This document shows, piece after piece, positions 10,602-18,703 of a stretch of 64,000 nt of DNA (the stretch's first letter is position 1; every line of letters starts with the position of its first letter). The notes under the pieces are model-generated. The model was given only the letters and a program-made list of their open reading frames with translations. It was not told the DNA's origin and did no database searches. The stretch is from contig NZ_CP133605.1 of assembly GCF_031199965.1 (NCBI RefSeq), positions 5,437,001 through 5,501,000 of the forward strand, read 5' to 3'. Position numbers and translations under genes: made by a program. This DNA comes from Paenibacillus sp. D2_2 (GTDB lineage Bacteria > Bacillota > Bacilli > Paenibacillales > Paenibacillaceae).

Positions 10602-10652
10602 TAAAAAAGCACAGAGCATAGCTAATCCCAACATGCTTGCTCTGTGCTTTTT
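10602..10652. terminator. Bidirectional terminator
   Basis: The arms GCACAGAGCA and TGCTCTGTGC are flanked by five or more A on one side and T on the other, so it can end transcription of the sensor kinase (plus) and of the sigma/anti-sigma operon (minus). Confidence 0.85.
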
Positions 10653-10705
10653 CGTTTCCCCTAAAACGCTTGGGGTCTTCTCAATATGAATGTTGTGAGT
10701 CAGAG

Positions 10706-11647
10706 TTAATCTGATGATTTCTGTAAATAAGCTTTGGCAATCGTAAGCAAATCATCCTTGGCAACTCCCTTTGAAGCTTCAATATAATAATTAATGTGAA
10801 AATCGCTATTAGGAATATTGTAAATAAAACGTATGCCCTGGCTGCCACTTTCGTATGTGGAATACAACATCTCACTACCGTCTACCATAATTGTCTCTGC
10901 GGGTGACTCCTCGGAAAGATGTACAGTCACCTTTTCGTTCGTTCTTATGGGCTGAACAAGAATGGTCTGCCCTTCACCCTTATAAGTAGCCATCATGCTC
11001 CAAGACTCTTTGGACACATCCAGCAGTTCCATCGCGTATTCTTGTTGGGAATCCCGGGCTTCCTTCGCTAATTGATCTGTTAGCCCAGCTCTTTCTTGAT
11101 CGGTAAGCTCATTAGGGTGATATCTCAAGGAACTGCCGACAAAATCATACTTATCTTGGAGCTTATCAAAAATATGTGCGCCAGACCCCTTCAGCTCATT
11201 GCGAAGTGAAGCAGCATCTGAAAATTCAAAACCTGATCCTCTGACGATATGAAGCTCTCCTTCAGAGTTATCTCCTGCCATATAAATTGCCGCTGCTTGG
11301 TCTGGCTGCAACAATTCTTGTCCTAAACCGTATGCCTTCAAGCTGCGTATCTGCTTTTCCTTCGTATTGCCCGGAATGACTGAATCCTCAAACTTCTTCT
11401 GTTCATAGACAACATCACCTTTGCTGTTACTCAATGTGTTCAGATGTGTAGCCGCAAAGGCTGATGAAGCTATCAACAGCGTCCCTATAGCAACAAGAGT
11501 ACTCACCTTATATTTAGCAATAAATTTAACGCGTTTGTTCACTTGATCTTCCTCCAATTTATTCATTACAGATCTCGTTACATCTGCCTCAGGTATTTTG
11601 ACATTATAAAATATGGTTTTGAGGTCTTGATGATTGTCGTGCTCCAT
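10706..11647 (-). CDS. Probable anti-sigma factor, single-pass membrane protein
   Basis: The 313-residue protein has a short cytoplasmic N terminus, one transmembrane segment near residues 45-65 (VSTLVAIGTLLIASSAFAA) and a large extracellular C-terminal domain of no family I recognise. This layout, and a start that overlaps the ECF sigma gene by 44 bases, argue for a membrane anti-sigma factor that holds the sigma factor inactive. No zinc-binding HxxxCxxC motif was seen, so it is not a ZAS-type anti-sigma factor. Start ATG at 11647 follows AGGGGGG; a longer in-frame opening lies inside the sigma gene and lacks a ribosome site. The signal is unknown. Confidence 0.65.
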   Translation of the reverse strand: MEHDNHQDLKTIFYNVKIPEADVTRSVMNKLEEDQVNKRVKFIAKYKVSTLVAIGTLLIASSAFAATHLNTLSNSKGDVVYEQKKFEDSVIPGNTKEKQIRSLKAYGLGQELLQPDQAAAIYMAGDNSEGELHIVRGSGFEFSDAASLRNELKGSGAHIFDKLQDKYDFVGSSLRYHPNELTDQERAGLTDQLAKEARDSQQEYAMELLDVSKESWSMMATYKGEGQTILVQPIRTNEKVTVHLSEESPAETIMVDGSEMLYSTYESGSQGIRFIYNIPNSDFHINYYIEASKGVAKDDLLTIAKAYLQKSSD

Positions 11648-12194
11648 CCGATATCCCCCCTGTAGTATGAGCATGATACTTTCTGAATTTGGCGGCCGTT
11701 CGTTCAAATTTCTTACGGAGACTGCTGCTGTTCTGCTGCAGAATTTCACCAATCTCCTTATAGCTCTTATCCTCTACACAACGCAGGATCAACAGGCTTC
11801 GTTCCTCAGGCGTCAGTTTGGACATTGTTCGAAGAACATGCTCGTTGTAGTAGTTATCCTCAATGGCTTGATCTACATGTTGGTTATGTTCATCACTTCG
11901 ATAGAGGAATGGGAGATATTTAGCAAGCCTTCGCTTGCGAATAATATCAATGCAGGTGTTATAGGCTATTGTGTACAACCAGGCTTCAAAAGGCTTCTCT
12001 AGCTTATATTTGCTCAAGTTCCGGAACGCCTTAATAAATACCTCCTGTGTGCCATCCTCCGCTTCTGTATGACCTAACATATGGTAACAGTACAAAAAGA
12101 TCTGTTTCTGGTATCTGCGCATGATCTTTTCAAACTGAGAAGCATCCCCTTTGAGGATATCCGGGATAACCTGATGTAAGTCAATCTCATCCAT
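11604..12194 (-). CDS. ECF-type RNA polymerase sigma factor
   Basis: The protein has 196 residues. Region 2 is seen as FEKIMRRYQKQIFLYCYHML with EAEDGTQEVFIKAFRNL and the -10 recognition segment PFEAWLYTIAYNTCIDIIRK. Region 4 is seen as LTPEERSLLILRCVEDKSYKEIG with a helix-turn-helix near residues 150-175. Start ATG at 12194 has GGAGTGGGGAG just upstream. The anti-sigma gene overlaps its 3' end, a standard ECF pair. ECF factors usually activate their own promoter, but I could not find a convincing AAC/CGTC-type promoter upstream. It contains a slightly extended basic C-terminal tail. Confidence 0.9.
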   Translation of the reverse strand: MDEIDLHQVIPDILKGDASQFEKIMRRYQKQIFLYCYHMLGHTEAEDGTQEVFIKAFRNLSKYKLEKPFEAWLYTIAYNTCIDIIRKRRLAKYLPFLYRSDEHNQHVDQAIEDNYYNEHVLRTMSKLTPEERSLLILRCVEDKSYKEIGEILQQNSSSLRKKFERTAAKFRKYHAHTTGGISDGARQSSRPQNHIL

Positions 12195-12255
12195 CTCCCC
12201 ACTCCTTTCCTGGATGTATTGATCCTTAATACCATAGTCATTCTTCAAATCAATA

Positions 12256-12315
12256 GATCTTCTGATGTGTTAGGTGGAAAATTACATTATTGCTCTGTAT
12301 AACATCAGAAGGATC
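12256..12315. repeat. Inverted repeat upstream of the sigma gene
   Basis: GATCTTCTGATGT at 12256-12268 and ACATCAGAAGGATC at 12302-12315 are inverted copies with one bulged base and a 33-base spacer. There is no T run on either side, so it is not a terminator. It may be an operator or leader structure of the sigma operon. The rest of 12195-12480 shows no gene. Confidence 0.35.
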
Positions 12316-12485
12316 AGGTTCTTTAGGCGCCCATTTGAACCCTCTCTATTCTGTACTACGCACGAGCCCCGCCCTAATGTGACAGTCCGGAGAAAAAACT
12401 AAAATTTCATTACACATCCAAGCTTGAATGAAACTGGCTACTGTCACAAAGGTCGAGGTACTGCAATGATAATAGACAAAAAAAT

Positions 12486-12591
12486 ACCGGATGGAGGATC
12501 TAAATACAACAGTACATTTGGCATAAGTAGATACAGTTGCAATGGCTGTACTACTTGTACTGCTGCAGTCAGATTCGTTTCTCCATCCGGT
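12486..12591 (-). terminator. Large nested inverted repeat ending in a T run on the minus strand
   Basis: Three nested stems share one axis. The outer arms ACCGGATGGAG (12486-12496) and CTCCATCCGGT (12581-12591) are perfect. The middle arms are 12507-12516 and 12556-12565 with one mismatch. The inner arms AAGTAG/TACAG and CTGTACTACTT (12525-12556) have one bulge and a 9-base loop. In minus direction the last arm runs into seven T, so it can terminate the SMI1 gene. It is far bigger than a normal terminator and may be a small mobile (MITE-like) or structured RNA element. Confidence 0.55.
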
Positions 12592-12605
12592 CTTCTTAAT
12601 TTTAG

Positions 12606-13559
12606 TTATCCTTCAGTATTCTCCGCTTTCATTAATCCTTGAATAAAGGCTTCAAAGTTATCGGCCAGCTTGATGATCTTGTTATTGCTCTCACGGTCCA
12701 CATAGATAACCTCCGGCTCGCCGTCATTTCCAGCCGGACGGTAATCCAGCATCACCGCATCGCCTACGGAAGGGCAGTCACAAATGACTACGCCTATTTC
12801 GGGATAGTTATAGTTCTCAACCATATATCGGCTGCCCCGTTTTCCGCATAGCGACTTGGGCTTGTCCCGTCCAATTCCGAAAATACCCGAAATAACGATG
12901 TAGTCTTTACCATGAGAGGTTGGCTGCCCTACCGGGTATCGTGTAGCGTGAGGAATCCCTCCATTATGTATCTTCATCATGTTGATATAGGATGCGGGCA
13001 GCTTGAAGACCAGTTGTTCTTCCACAGAGCTAATCTGCTCATCCGTGACTGGCTTGGAGATATACTCATTCGCGTGTTCGCTATCCTCCCAAAAGTCGTT
13101 CATATCGGTATTCTGTGGCGAAAATGAACTCTTAACCAGGCTAGCCTCCGCTTGGCTCTCCGATTCAGCCTTCAACTCTTCACGGGACTCCGGCGCGGAT
13201 TCTTCAGCAGTCTTACTCGCGATCCACTCCAGGAACTCCAACGTATCCTCATCACCCGGATCTAATTTGTCAGCCAGCTCGAATTCCCTGCGGGCATCCT
13301 CATACCGTTCGAGGTAATAATAGGCTAGTCCAGTGCGATAATGCCACAAAGGGTCATCCTGGCCTTCTTCGGCGATGGTCAGAAACTGTTCGACTGCCTC
13401 TTCATACCGCTCCAGATTATTCATTGCACGGCCTAAATGACTGGTCAGCTCATAATCTCGATCTTCTGCGGGGATTTCCATTATGGTATTTACAATTTCT
13501 TCGAATTCATCTGCTTCATGCAGCCCGTCCAACTTAGCTATAAGATCGTCTCTCATCAT
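12606..13559 (-). CDS. TPR-repeat protein with SMI1/KNR4 (SUKH) domain
   Basis: This 317-residue protein is cytoplasmic, with no signal or membrane segment. Residues about 1-110 form TPR-like helical repeats (DYELTSHLGRAMNNLERYEEA, then WHYRTGLAYYYLERYEDARREFELA). An acidic linker follows, then an SMI1/KNR4 (SUKH) domain from about 165 with the hallmark VEEQLVFKLPASYINMMKIHNGG. SUKH proteins are often immunity proteins against contact toxins, but many stand-alone Bacillota forms have no toxin partner, and none is seen here. AGGAGG precedes the ATG. A terminator-like structure follows. Role remains open: immunity or general regulation. Confidence 0.85.
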   Translation of the reverse strand: MMRDDLIAKLDGLHEADEFEEIVNTIMEIPAEDRDYELTSHLGRAMNNLERYEEAVEQFLTIAEEGQDDPLWHYRTGLAYYYLERYEDARREFELADKLDPGDEDTLEFLEWIASKTAEESAPESREELKAESESQAEASLVKSSFSPQNTDMNDFWEDSEHANEYISKPVTDEQISSVEEQLVFKLPASYINMMKIHNGGIPHATRYPVGQPTSHGKDYIVISGIFGIGRDKPKSLCGKRGSRYMVENYNYPEIGVVICDCPSVGDAVMLDYRPAGNDGEPEVIYVDRESNNKIIKLADNFEAFIQGLMKAENTEG

Positions 13560-13745
13560 TTATACCTCCCAAGGCGATAACTCTAATTATAGAAATTATA
13601 CCATTCCCTATATCCTAAAATGAAATTCATCTTATCATTCCAAGGCGAATTCGATTGTAAAAGGGATCAATTTGTGACAATCCGGGCTAAACTGCTAGCA
13701 ATCGGTAACTACACTAACACCACTTTGGGACTTCTTCGAAATAAG

Positions 13746-13775
13746 ATAAAGCCTGCAAATATGCAGGCTTATTCG
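13746..13775 (-). terminator. Hairpin after the DoxX gene
   Basis: GCCTGCAAATATGCAGGC at 13751-13768 forms a 7-base-pair stem with a 4-base loop and, on the minus strand, runs into CTTTATCTTATTT. It fits as a terminator for the DoxX gene. The surrounding 13560-13811 holds no gene. Confidence 0.55.
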
Positions 13776-13811
13776 TTCAATCCTTGGAATTACTGACCTG
13801 TGGCTCGTTTA

Positions 13812-14186
13812 TCATTTAAACCCTGGAAAATCGGCTAGATTAGATGCATGAATGACAAACAATACAATGCTAATAATGCCCAGCAAAAAAATCATGAACA
13901 TTTGTTTGAAAGAATCCTGGGCCCGAAGATGCGTCATAATCCCGCCAATGCCTGTGATTCCAAGGATTAACGCTCCAAGAGCCACCCAGCTCAAATCCCA
14001 ATAACCGACGATTAAGGCTACAGCACCTGCAAGTTCAACTATTCCTGTAACAATCCGGAACCATTGCGGAAGCCGCCAATGTTGAAAGTTCTCAATATGC
14101 ATTTTGAATCCCGCTAATTTTCCCAAACCCGCTATTAGAAATAAGAGTGCCAATAAACTTTGCAGTACGATCGATAAGACTTCCAT
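13812..14186 (-). CDS. DoxX family membrane protein
   Basis: The 124-residue protein has four predicted transmembrane helices (about 3-22, 45-65, 68-90 and 95-115). The N-terminal LLALLFLIAGLGKL matches the DoxX/DoxD family start. DoxX-like proteins are linked to thiol-redox balance or respiration in other bacteria, but small members such as this have no proven role. Start ATG follows GAGGAGG. It stands alone between hairpins, so it is probably monocistronic. The frame is intact. Confidence 0.85.
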   Translation of the reverse strand: MEVLSIVLQSLLALLFLIAGLGKLAGFKMHIENFQHWRLPQWFRIVTGIVELAGAVALIVGYWDLSWVALGALILGITGIGGIMTHLRAQDSFKQMFMIFLLGIISIVLFVIHASNLADFPGFK

Positions 14187-14290
14187 TCAAAAGCCTCCTC
14201 TTCGCAAATTCATTAATAATATCAGTCTTCTTTAAATATACAAATCGCCGCTTGTCTTTAATACCTGATATGCGACCCCATATAAAAATA

Positions 14291-14316
14291 GAAATGAGCC
14301 GATCACATTGATCGGC
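14291..14316 (-). terminator. Terminator of the HTH-F1 beta-like gene
   Basis: GCCGATCACATTGATCGGC at 14298-14316 makes an 8-base-pair stem with a 3-base loop. On the minus strand it is followed by TCATTTCTATTTTTA, 45 bases after the stop codon of the gene at 14361. Confidence 0.6.
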
Positions 14317-14360
14317 CCAAACCATTCACCAAAGCAAATTAAATTGCACTTTCCCTACTA

Positions 14361-15418
14361 TTAATTAAGAACCTCCAAACGTCCTCTGAAGAAAAGCTCT
14401 GAAGGTTCAGCCCCATCCGTCTCACCATCCAGAATTCGCTTAACATCTTCTATTGTTTCATAAAGTGTCAGCCACTCGCCTGTTTTCTGAGTATATGGCT
14501 CCGAAACATAGAATGGTTGCGCTAGATAAGCTTCAAGCCTCTCTCCCGCTTGTAAAGCTGCGAATCTAATTCAGATATTTTGTCAAAACCTTGTACGGTT
14601 ACAAGCGCTCTTAGCTCTCTATAACGACGAAGTAGTTTCCTTGCGCGCTGCTGCGTAGCTAAATGAACAGCATCAAGATATGCCCCTTCAAGGACCGTCG
14701 AAGTAGATACGATTGGATCAATTGCCGGATAAATGCTACGGCTAATTAAGTCTGAATCAAATCTCCATAGTGTATCCAGCGGACCATATGCAGCTTCTTC
14801 GTCAGCAACTTCACATTTAATATCTACGAGCGCTATGGTAATCGGCCTAGCACCAGCTTCTTTTAGTCTTTCTCGTAAAGACAGCAATTCACCGGATAGA
14901 ACCTTGCTTCGATCAGCCCCAAGCAAGACATCTTTCTCATCACGGAGATCTGCAATACGACTATAAACTTCATCCTCTGTAGCATGTGTAAATTCAGATT
15001 GTGCTTGAACGTGATGGATACCAGGAACATCTGAACCTGGATCCCAGAAGATCGTTGCAAACCCACGCTTTTTCATTCTCAGCATAAATTCCGCTAACAA
15101 CACCAATTGTCCCATATTAGGTCTAGCCACAAAGCCGATCGTTCCGCCACGCACTGCTGGAGCCAATAAATCCAAGGCTTTAATTCCTGTCTCGATCATC
15201 CGTACTCCACTCCCTCTAATAATGAGTTCATCAAGACTACATCCTGCCAAATTAGCGAGTGCCACCAAGGTCCTCACTTCAGCCCGGCCGACTGGTATCT
15301 TCCCCGTACATAGGTTAGAAACAGTCGCCGCTCTCAGTCCAGCTTCCCGTGCCGCAGTAGTAAGATTGGGAACACGACGACGCAATAGCGGAACGTTTAG
15401 CTGCAACTCTTCATCCAT
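14361..15418 (-). CDS. HTH protein fused to a degenerate F1-ATPase beta-like domain, frame interrupted once
   Basis: A single-base loss near 14535 splits the frame; joined, it has 352 residues. Residues 1-68 form a helix-turn-helix (TTAAREAGLRAATVSNLCTG). From about 70 on it follows ATP synthase beta: METGIK-DLLAP is read as IETGIKALDLLAP, IYPAVDPLDSTSR as IYPAIDPIVSTST, and after the break FLSQPFxVAExFTG as YLAQPFYVSEPYTQ with ILDG near the C terminus. The Walker A lysine and threonine (GxGKT) are replaced by Q104 and L105, so ATP binding is probably lost. It is not a housekeeping AtpD and no other atp gene is near. AAGGAGG precedes the ATG. I infer a DNA-binding regulator; function unknown. 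Confidence 0.75.
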
Positions 15419-15503
15419 ATTCTGGCACCTCCTTACTTTACATAGTAATTATTTTTACTCTAAAACGCAATATATTTTTAGGGATATTTCACCAAATGGC
15501 CAA

Positions 15504-15545
15504 TTAAAAAAGATACGGCCCCCATTCCTATAGATGGGAACCGTA
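15504..15545 (-). terminator. Terminator of selO
   Basis: TACGGTTCCCAT and ATGGGGGCCGTA form the stem (15514-15545) with an 8-base loop, followed on the minus strand by TCTTTTTT. Confidence 0.8.
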
Positions 15546-15613
15546 CCCTAGTTAATAACTCCAATCTCCATGACTAGGCCGTCGTAGCCTAATGCCGACC
15601 GTCGAATAGCTGA

Positions 15614-17077
15614 TCACGTTCCACAATAGGTTCGGTATGGCTTGGTCCATTCAGGTAATGAGCAGTACTCCATTTGCTCTTCAGAATATCCATACGGATT
15701 GGATAGAGCATTCAGAAGCCGTTCCATGACGCTGAGGTCTCCCTGCTCCGTCGCTGCTTCCAATGCAGCTTCAACCCGATGATTCCGTGGAATTATGGCA
15801 GGATTGCTATTACGCATCAACTCATTTGAGGACATCTCTGATTCCTGTTGTCGGCCTAGTCTCTCCTTCCAAAGTTCATACCACTTAACGAACTCGGGAG
15901 CTCTAAACAGGTCCGTATCTTCAGGTGTAGCTAGAGTTAGTGCACGGAAGGTGTTGGTATAATCTGCACGATACTTTTCCATCATGCTGAGAAGATCATT
16001 AATGAGTTGCTCATCCTGCTTCTCTTCATTCATTATCCCTAGCTTAGCTCTCATGCCCGTGAGCCATTTCTCATGATACAAATCCATAAACGTAGAAATC
16101 TTGTCCTGAGCCAACTCGATTGCCTGCTCCTGGTCATCGTGCAAGAGCGGCAGCAGCGTCTCGGCGAACCTTGCCAGATTCCAGCCTGCGATATATGGTT
16201 GATTGCCATAAGCATAGCGTCCTTGCGAATCAATAGAACTGAACACTGTTGCAGGATCATAGGTATCCATAAAGGCACAAGGTCCATAATCGATTGTTTC
16301 CCCGCTAATGGTCATGTTGTCCGTGTTCATCACTCCATGAATGAAGCCAACAAGCTGCCATTTAGCAATAAGCGCGGCCTGCCGCTGGGTGACTTCTTCA
16401 AGAAACTTAAGGTATCGGCTACCATCCGCTTCTATACCCGGATAATGGCGCTCTATTGTATAGTCAGCCAGGATGCGTAGATCCTGAACCGTGCCATAAT
16501 TAGCCACGTATTGAAATGTACCCACCCTTATATGACTGGCCGCTATTCGTGTTAGAATGGCTCCCGGAAACTCTCGCTCACGGGTTACGGGCTGTCCTGT
16601 TGCCACTACGGCCAGACTACGGGTAGTAGGTATACCTAGCGCATGCATAGCTTCGCTAATGATATATTCACGTAGCATAGGACCAAGCGCAGCCCGGCCA
16701 TCTCCGCCACGAGAATAGGGTGTTCTACCTGGGCCCTTAAGTTGGATATCCAACCTCTTCCCTTGTGGCGAGATCTGTTCACCTAACAGTATGGCCCGGC
16801 CGTCTCCCAGCATATTAAAATAACCGAACTGATGCCCTGCATATGCTTGAGCAATAGGTGTAGTCCCCTCGGGGGTCAGGTTCCCCGCAAGTACCGCAAC
16901 ACCTTCATCGCTTTGCAGTGCCTTAATATCCAGCCCCAGATAGGATGCTAACGGATGATTGAGTACTATCAACTTTGGCGAGCGCACCGGAGTTGGGTCA
17001 ATACGGGTAAAAAATGATTCTGGCAATCGGGCATAGCTGTTATCGAAGTTCCATCCCATTTCTTTATCCTTTGTCAT
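15614..17077 (-). CDS. selO: Protein adenylyltransferase SelO (YdiU/UPF0061)
   Basis: The intact 487-residue protein is a pseudokinase that transfers AMP from ATP to Ser, Thr or Tyr of other proteins, known in E. coli to act in oxidative stress. Family blocks are clear: YAGHQFGYFNMLGDGRA, the glycine-rich IQLKGPGRTPYSRGGDGRA, and the active-site GVMNTDNM followed by DYGP. A cysteine lies four residues from the C terminus (YCGT), where selenocysteine or a redox cysteine occurs in relatives. Start ATG follows AAAGGAGAG. It stands alone, with its own terminator. High certainty for the family; targets unknown. Confidence 0.95.
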   Translation of the reverse strand: MTKDKEMGWNFDNSYARLPESFFTRIDPTPVRSPKLIVLNHPLASYLGLDIKALQSDEGVAVLAGNLTPEGTTPIAQAYAGHQFGYFNMLGDGRAILLGEQISPQGKRLDIQLKGPGRTPYSRGGDGRAALGPMLREYIISEAMHALGIPTTRSLAVVATGQPVTREREFPGAILTRIAASHIRVGTFQYVANYGTVQDLRILADYTIERHYPGIEADGSRYLKFLEEVTQRQAALIAKWQLVGFIHGVMNTDNMTISGETIDYGPCAFMDTYDPATVFSSIDSQGRYAYGNQPYIAGWNLARFAETLLPLLHDDQEQAIELAQDKISTFMDLYHEKWLTGMRAKLGIMNEEKQDEQLINDLLSMMEKYRADYTNTFRALTLATPEDTDLFRAPEFVKWYELWKERLGRQQESEMSSNELMRNSNPAIIPRNHRVEAALEAATEQGDLSVMERLLNALSNPYGYSEEQMEYCSLPEWTKPYRTYCGT

Positions 17078-17239
17078 AGTCTCTCCTTTGCTTCCGCCTG
17101 TTTTTTTCTAGATCATTTACATATCAGTTGTATATTCCATTGAACACATTGTCTTATTCTTATGTTAATGTCCACTTCTAACCATATATTATACCGTTTC
17201 GCAGTGGAACAGCGATTGTAGATTTGCTATTCAAAAACC

Positions 17240-17277
17240 GAAAAAGCCCGATTTGCTCTTAATCAAGCGAATCGGGC
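17240..17277 (-). terminator. Terminator at the end of the 17-27 kb sugar operon
   Basis: The arms GCCCGATTCGCTT and AGCAAATCGGGC (17246-17277) form a long stem with a short loop, followed on the minus strand by TTTTTCGG. It lies after the FAD oxidoreductase gene, marking the end of the operon. Confidence 0.85.
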
Positions 17278-17342
17278 CTCGTCATTTTCCGGGCTGAGCT
17301 ATTGCCTAGTTACTTCCGATACTTTAGAGCAGAAGTACAATG

Positions 17343-18703
17343 CTACTCTACCTCTTTTCTTCCTAATTCTGCACCCGCAGCGCGCAATTTCCGCTGCAGT
17401 TCCTTCACCGGTATATCCCGGACGTCGGAATTGCGGGCGCTGGCAAGTGCAGCAGCTATCCCCGCCGCTTGACCGAGTGCCATACAGCTTGATGTCAGTC
17501 GAGTCGTCGCCTGTGCTTCATGCGTTGTTGAGATGCAGCGGCCAGCAAGCAATATGTTTTCTACACCAACCGGTACCAAAGAACGGTACGGAATATCGTA
17601 AGCACCGCCATCCTTTATGAAGTTTGCTGTCACTCCGCTTCCTTGAGGGTTATGGATGTCGATCGGATAACCACTTCGCGCAATGACGTCATCGAACGTA
17701 CGGCCGCTTAGCACATCAACCCCATTTAGCACATACTCGCCCACTATACGCCGTGTTTCCCTCACTCCGATCTGAGCCCCGGTCTGAGACACATAAGCGC
17801 CAGAGAAGCCTTGAATGTCTGATCTGAAGAACCGCTCTAGAAGTTGCACCTGCTCATGCCCTTCAATTTCCGCCGCTGTTAAATCCTCGGGCTTGGTCGG
17901 GTCCAGACCGGAGACACGTGACACATTGATTAACACCTCGTCAGGCTCCGGCCCAGTGAAGAACAAGACTCCGTCTCTCGGAATGGGAAGTCCAGCCTGC
18001 CGCCACTTGCTGTAGAATCCCATAACTCCCGTCAGTGGAAGATGTCCCAGCTCGGAGATCAATGATTTCTCATAGAACTCCTCAGGATGCCGTTTCATAT
18101 ATTCAGTCACTTCATCCAATCTGACGCCCTTCATCCGGAACTTCATCGTCATTGGCTGAACTTTTCCCGCTTCATTGCCCTGCTCAAAGCTAGCGCCAGC
18201 TAAATACGCAACATCCGCATCTCCTGTCGCATCAACGAATACCCTTGCCTCTATCGTCATTTTCCCGCCTTTGTTCCAGACGGCGACTCCGTCAAGATGC
18301 TTGCCGGACATTTGCACCTCTACTACAAGTGAATGCAGCAGAAGCTTCACTCCGGCCTCCTGAAGCATGCGAAACACCAGCCATTTAAATACTTCGGGAC
18401 GAAACGGAGTCAAAGTATGCACAAAACCGATCGTATCCGTAAATGACCTGGAGACGCCCCTAACGCAATGAGGCGATCAACTATCTCCTGCGGAATCCCT
18501 TTAACCACCTGCTCTCCGGAAGCCGTATGGAATGTCATCCATGGATATACCAGGGAAGCGGTTGACATCCCGCCTAAGAATCCGTACCGCTCCACTAGAA
18601 TAACGCTCGCACCACAACGCGCAGCCGCTAATGCTGCCGCGATGCCGGCAGGGCCGCCACCTATTACAGCAACATCGTAGACTTGGTTACTCAATTGTCC
18701 CAC
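17343..18703 (-). CDS. FAD-dependent oxidoreductase (FAD_oxidored family), frame interrupted once
   Basis: Joined across a one-base loss near 18442, the protein has 453 residues. It opens with a dinucleotide-binding motif (VAVIGGGPAGIAAALAAARCGA) followed by VERYGFLGGMST, has a mid-chain VFVDATGDADVAYLAGA block, and a C-terminal LLAGRCISTTHEA segment that closes the FAD site. These match PF12831-type flavoproteins often found beside sugar ABC systems. The substrate is unknown, perhaps a sugar or polyol. It is the last gene of the operon: its GTG start overlaps the stop of the AraC sensor by 17 bases. Confidence 0.8.

Noticed and set aside
12424..12642. Small cysteine-rich open frame (CNGCTTC motif) that could look like a peptide precursor
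   Set aside because: It lies across the nested inverted repeat and the 3' end of the SMI1 gene, has no ribosome site, and its cysteines come from the repeat arms.
14361..15418. Annotation as housekeeping ATP synthase beta subunit
   Set aside because: Walker A residues are absent, an HTH domain is present at the N terminus and there is no atp operon.
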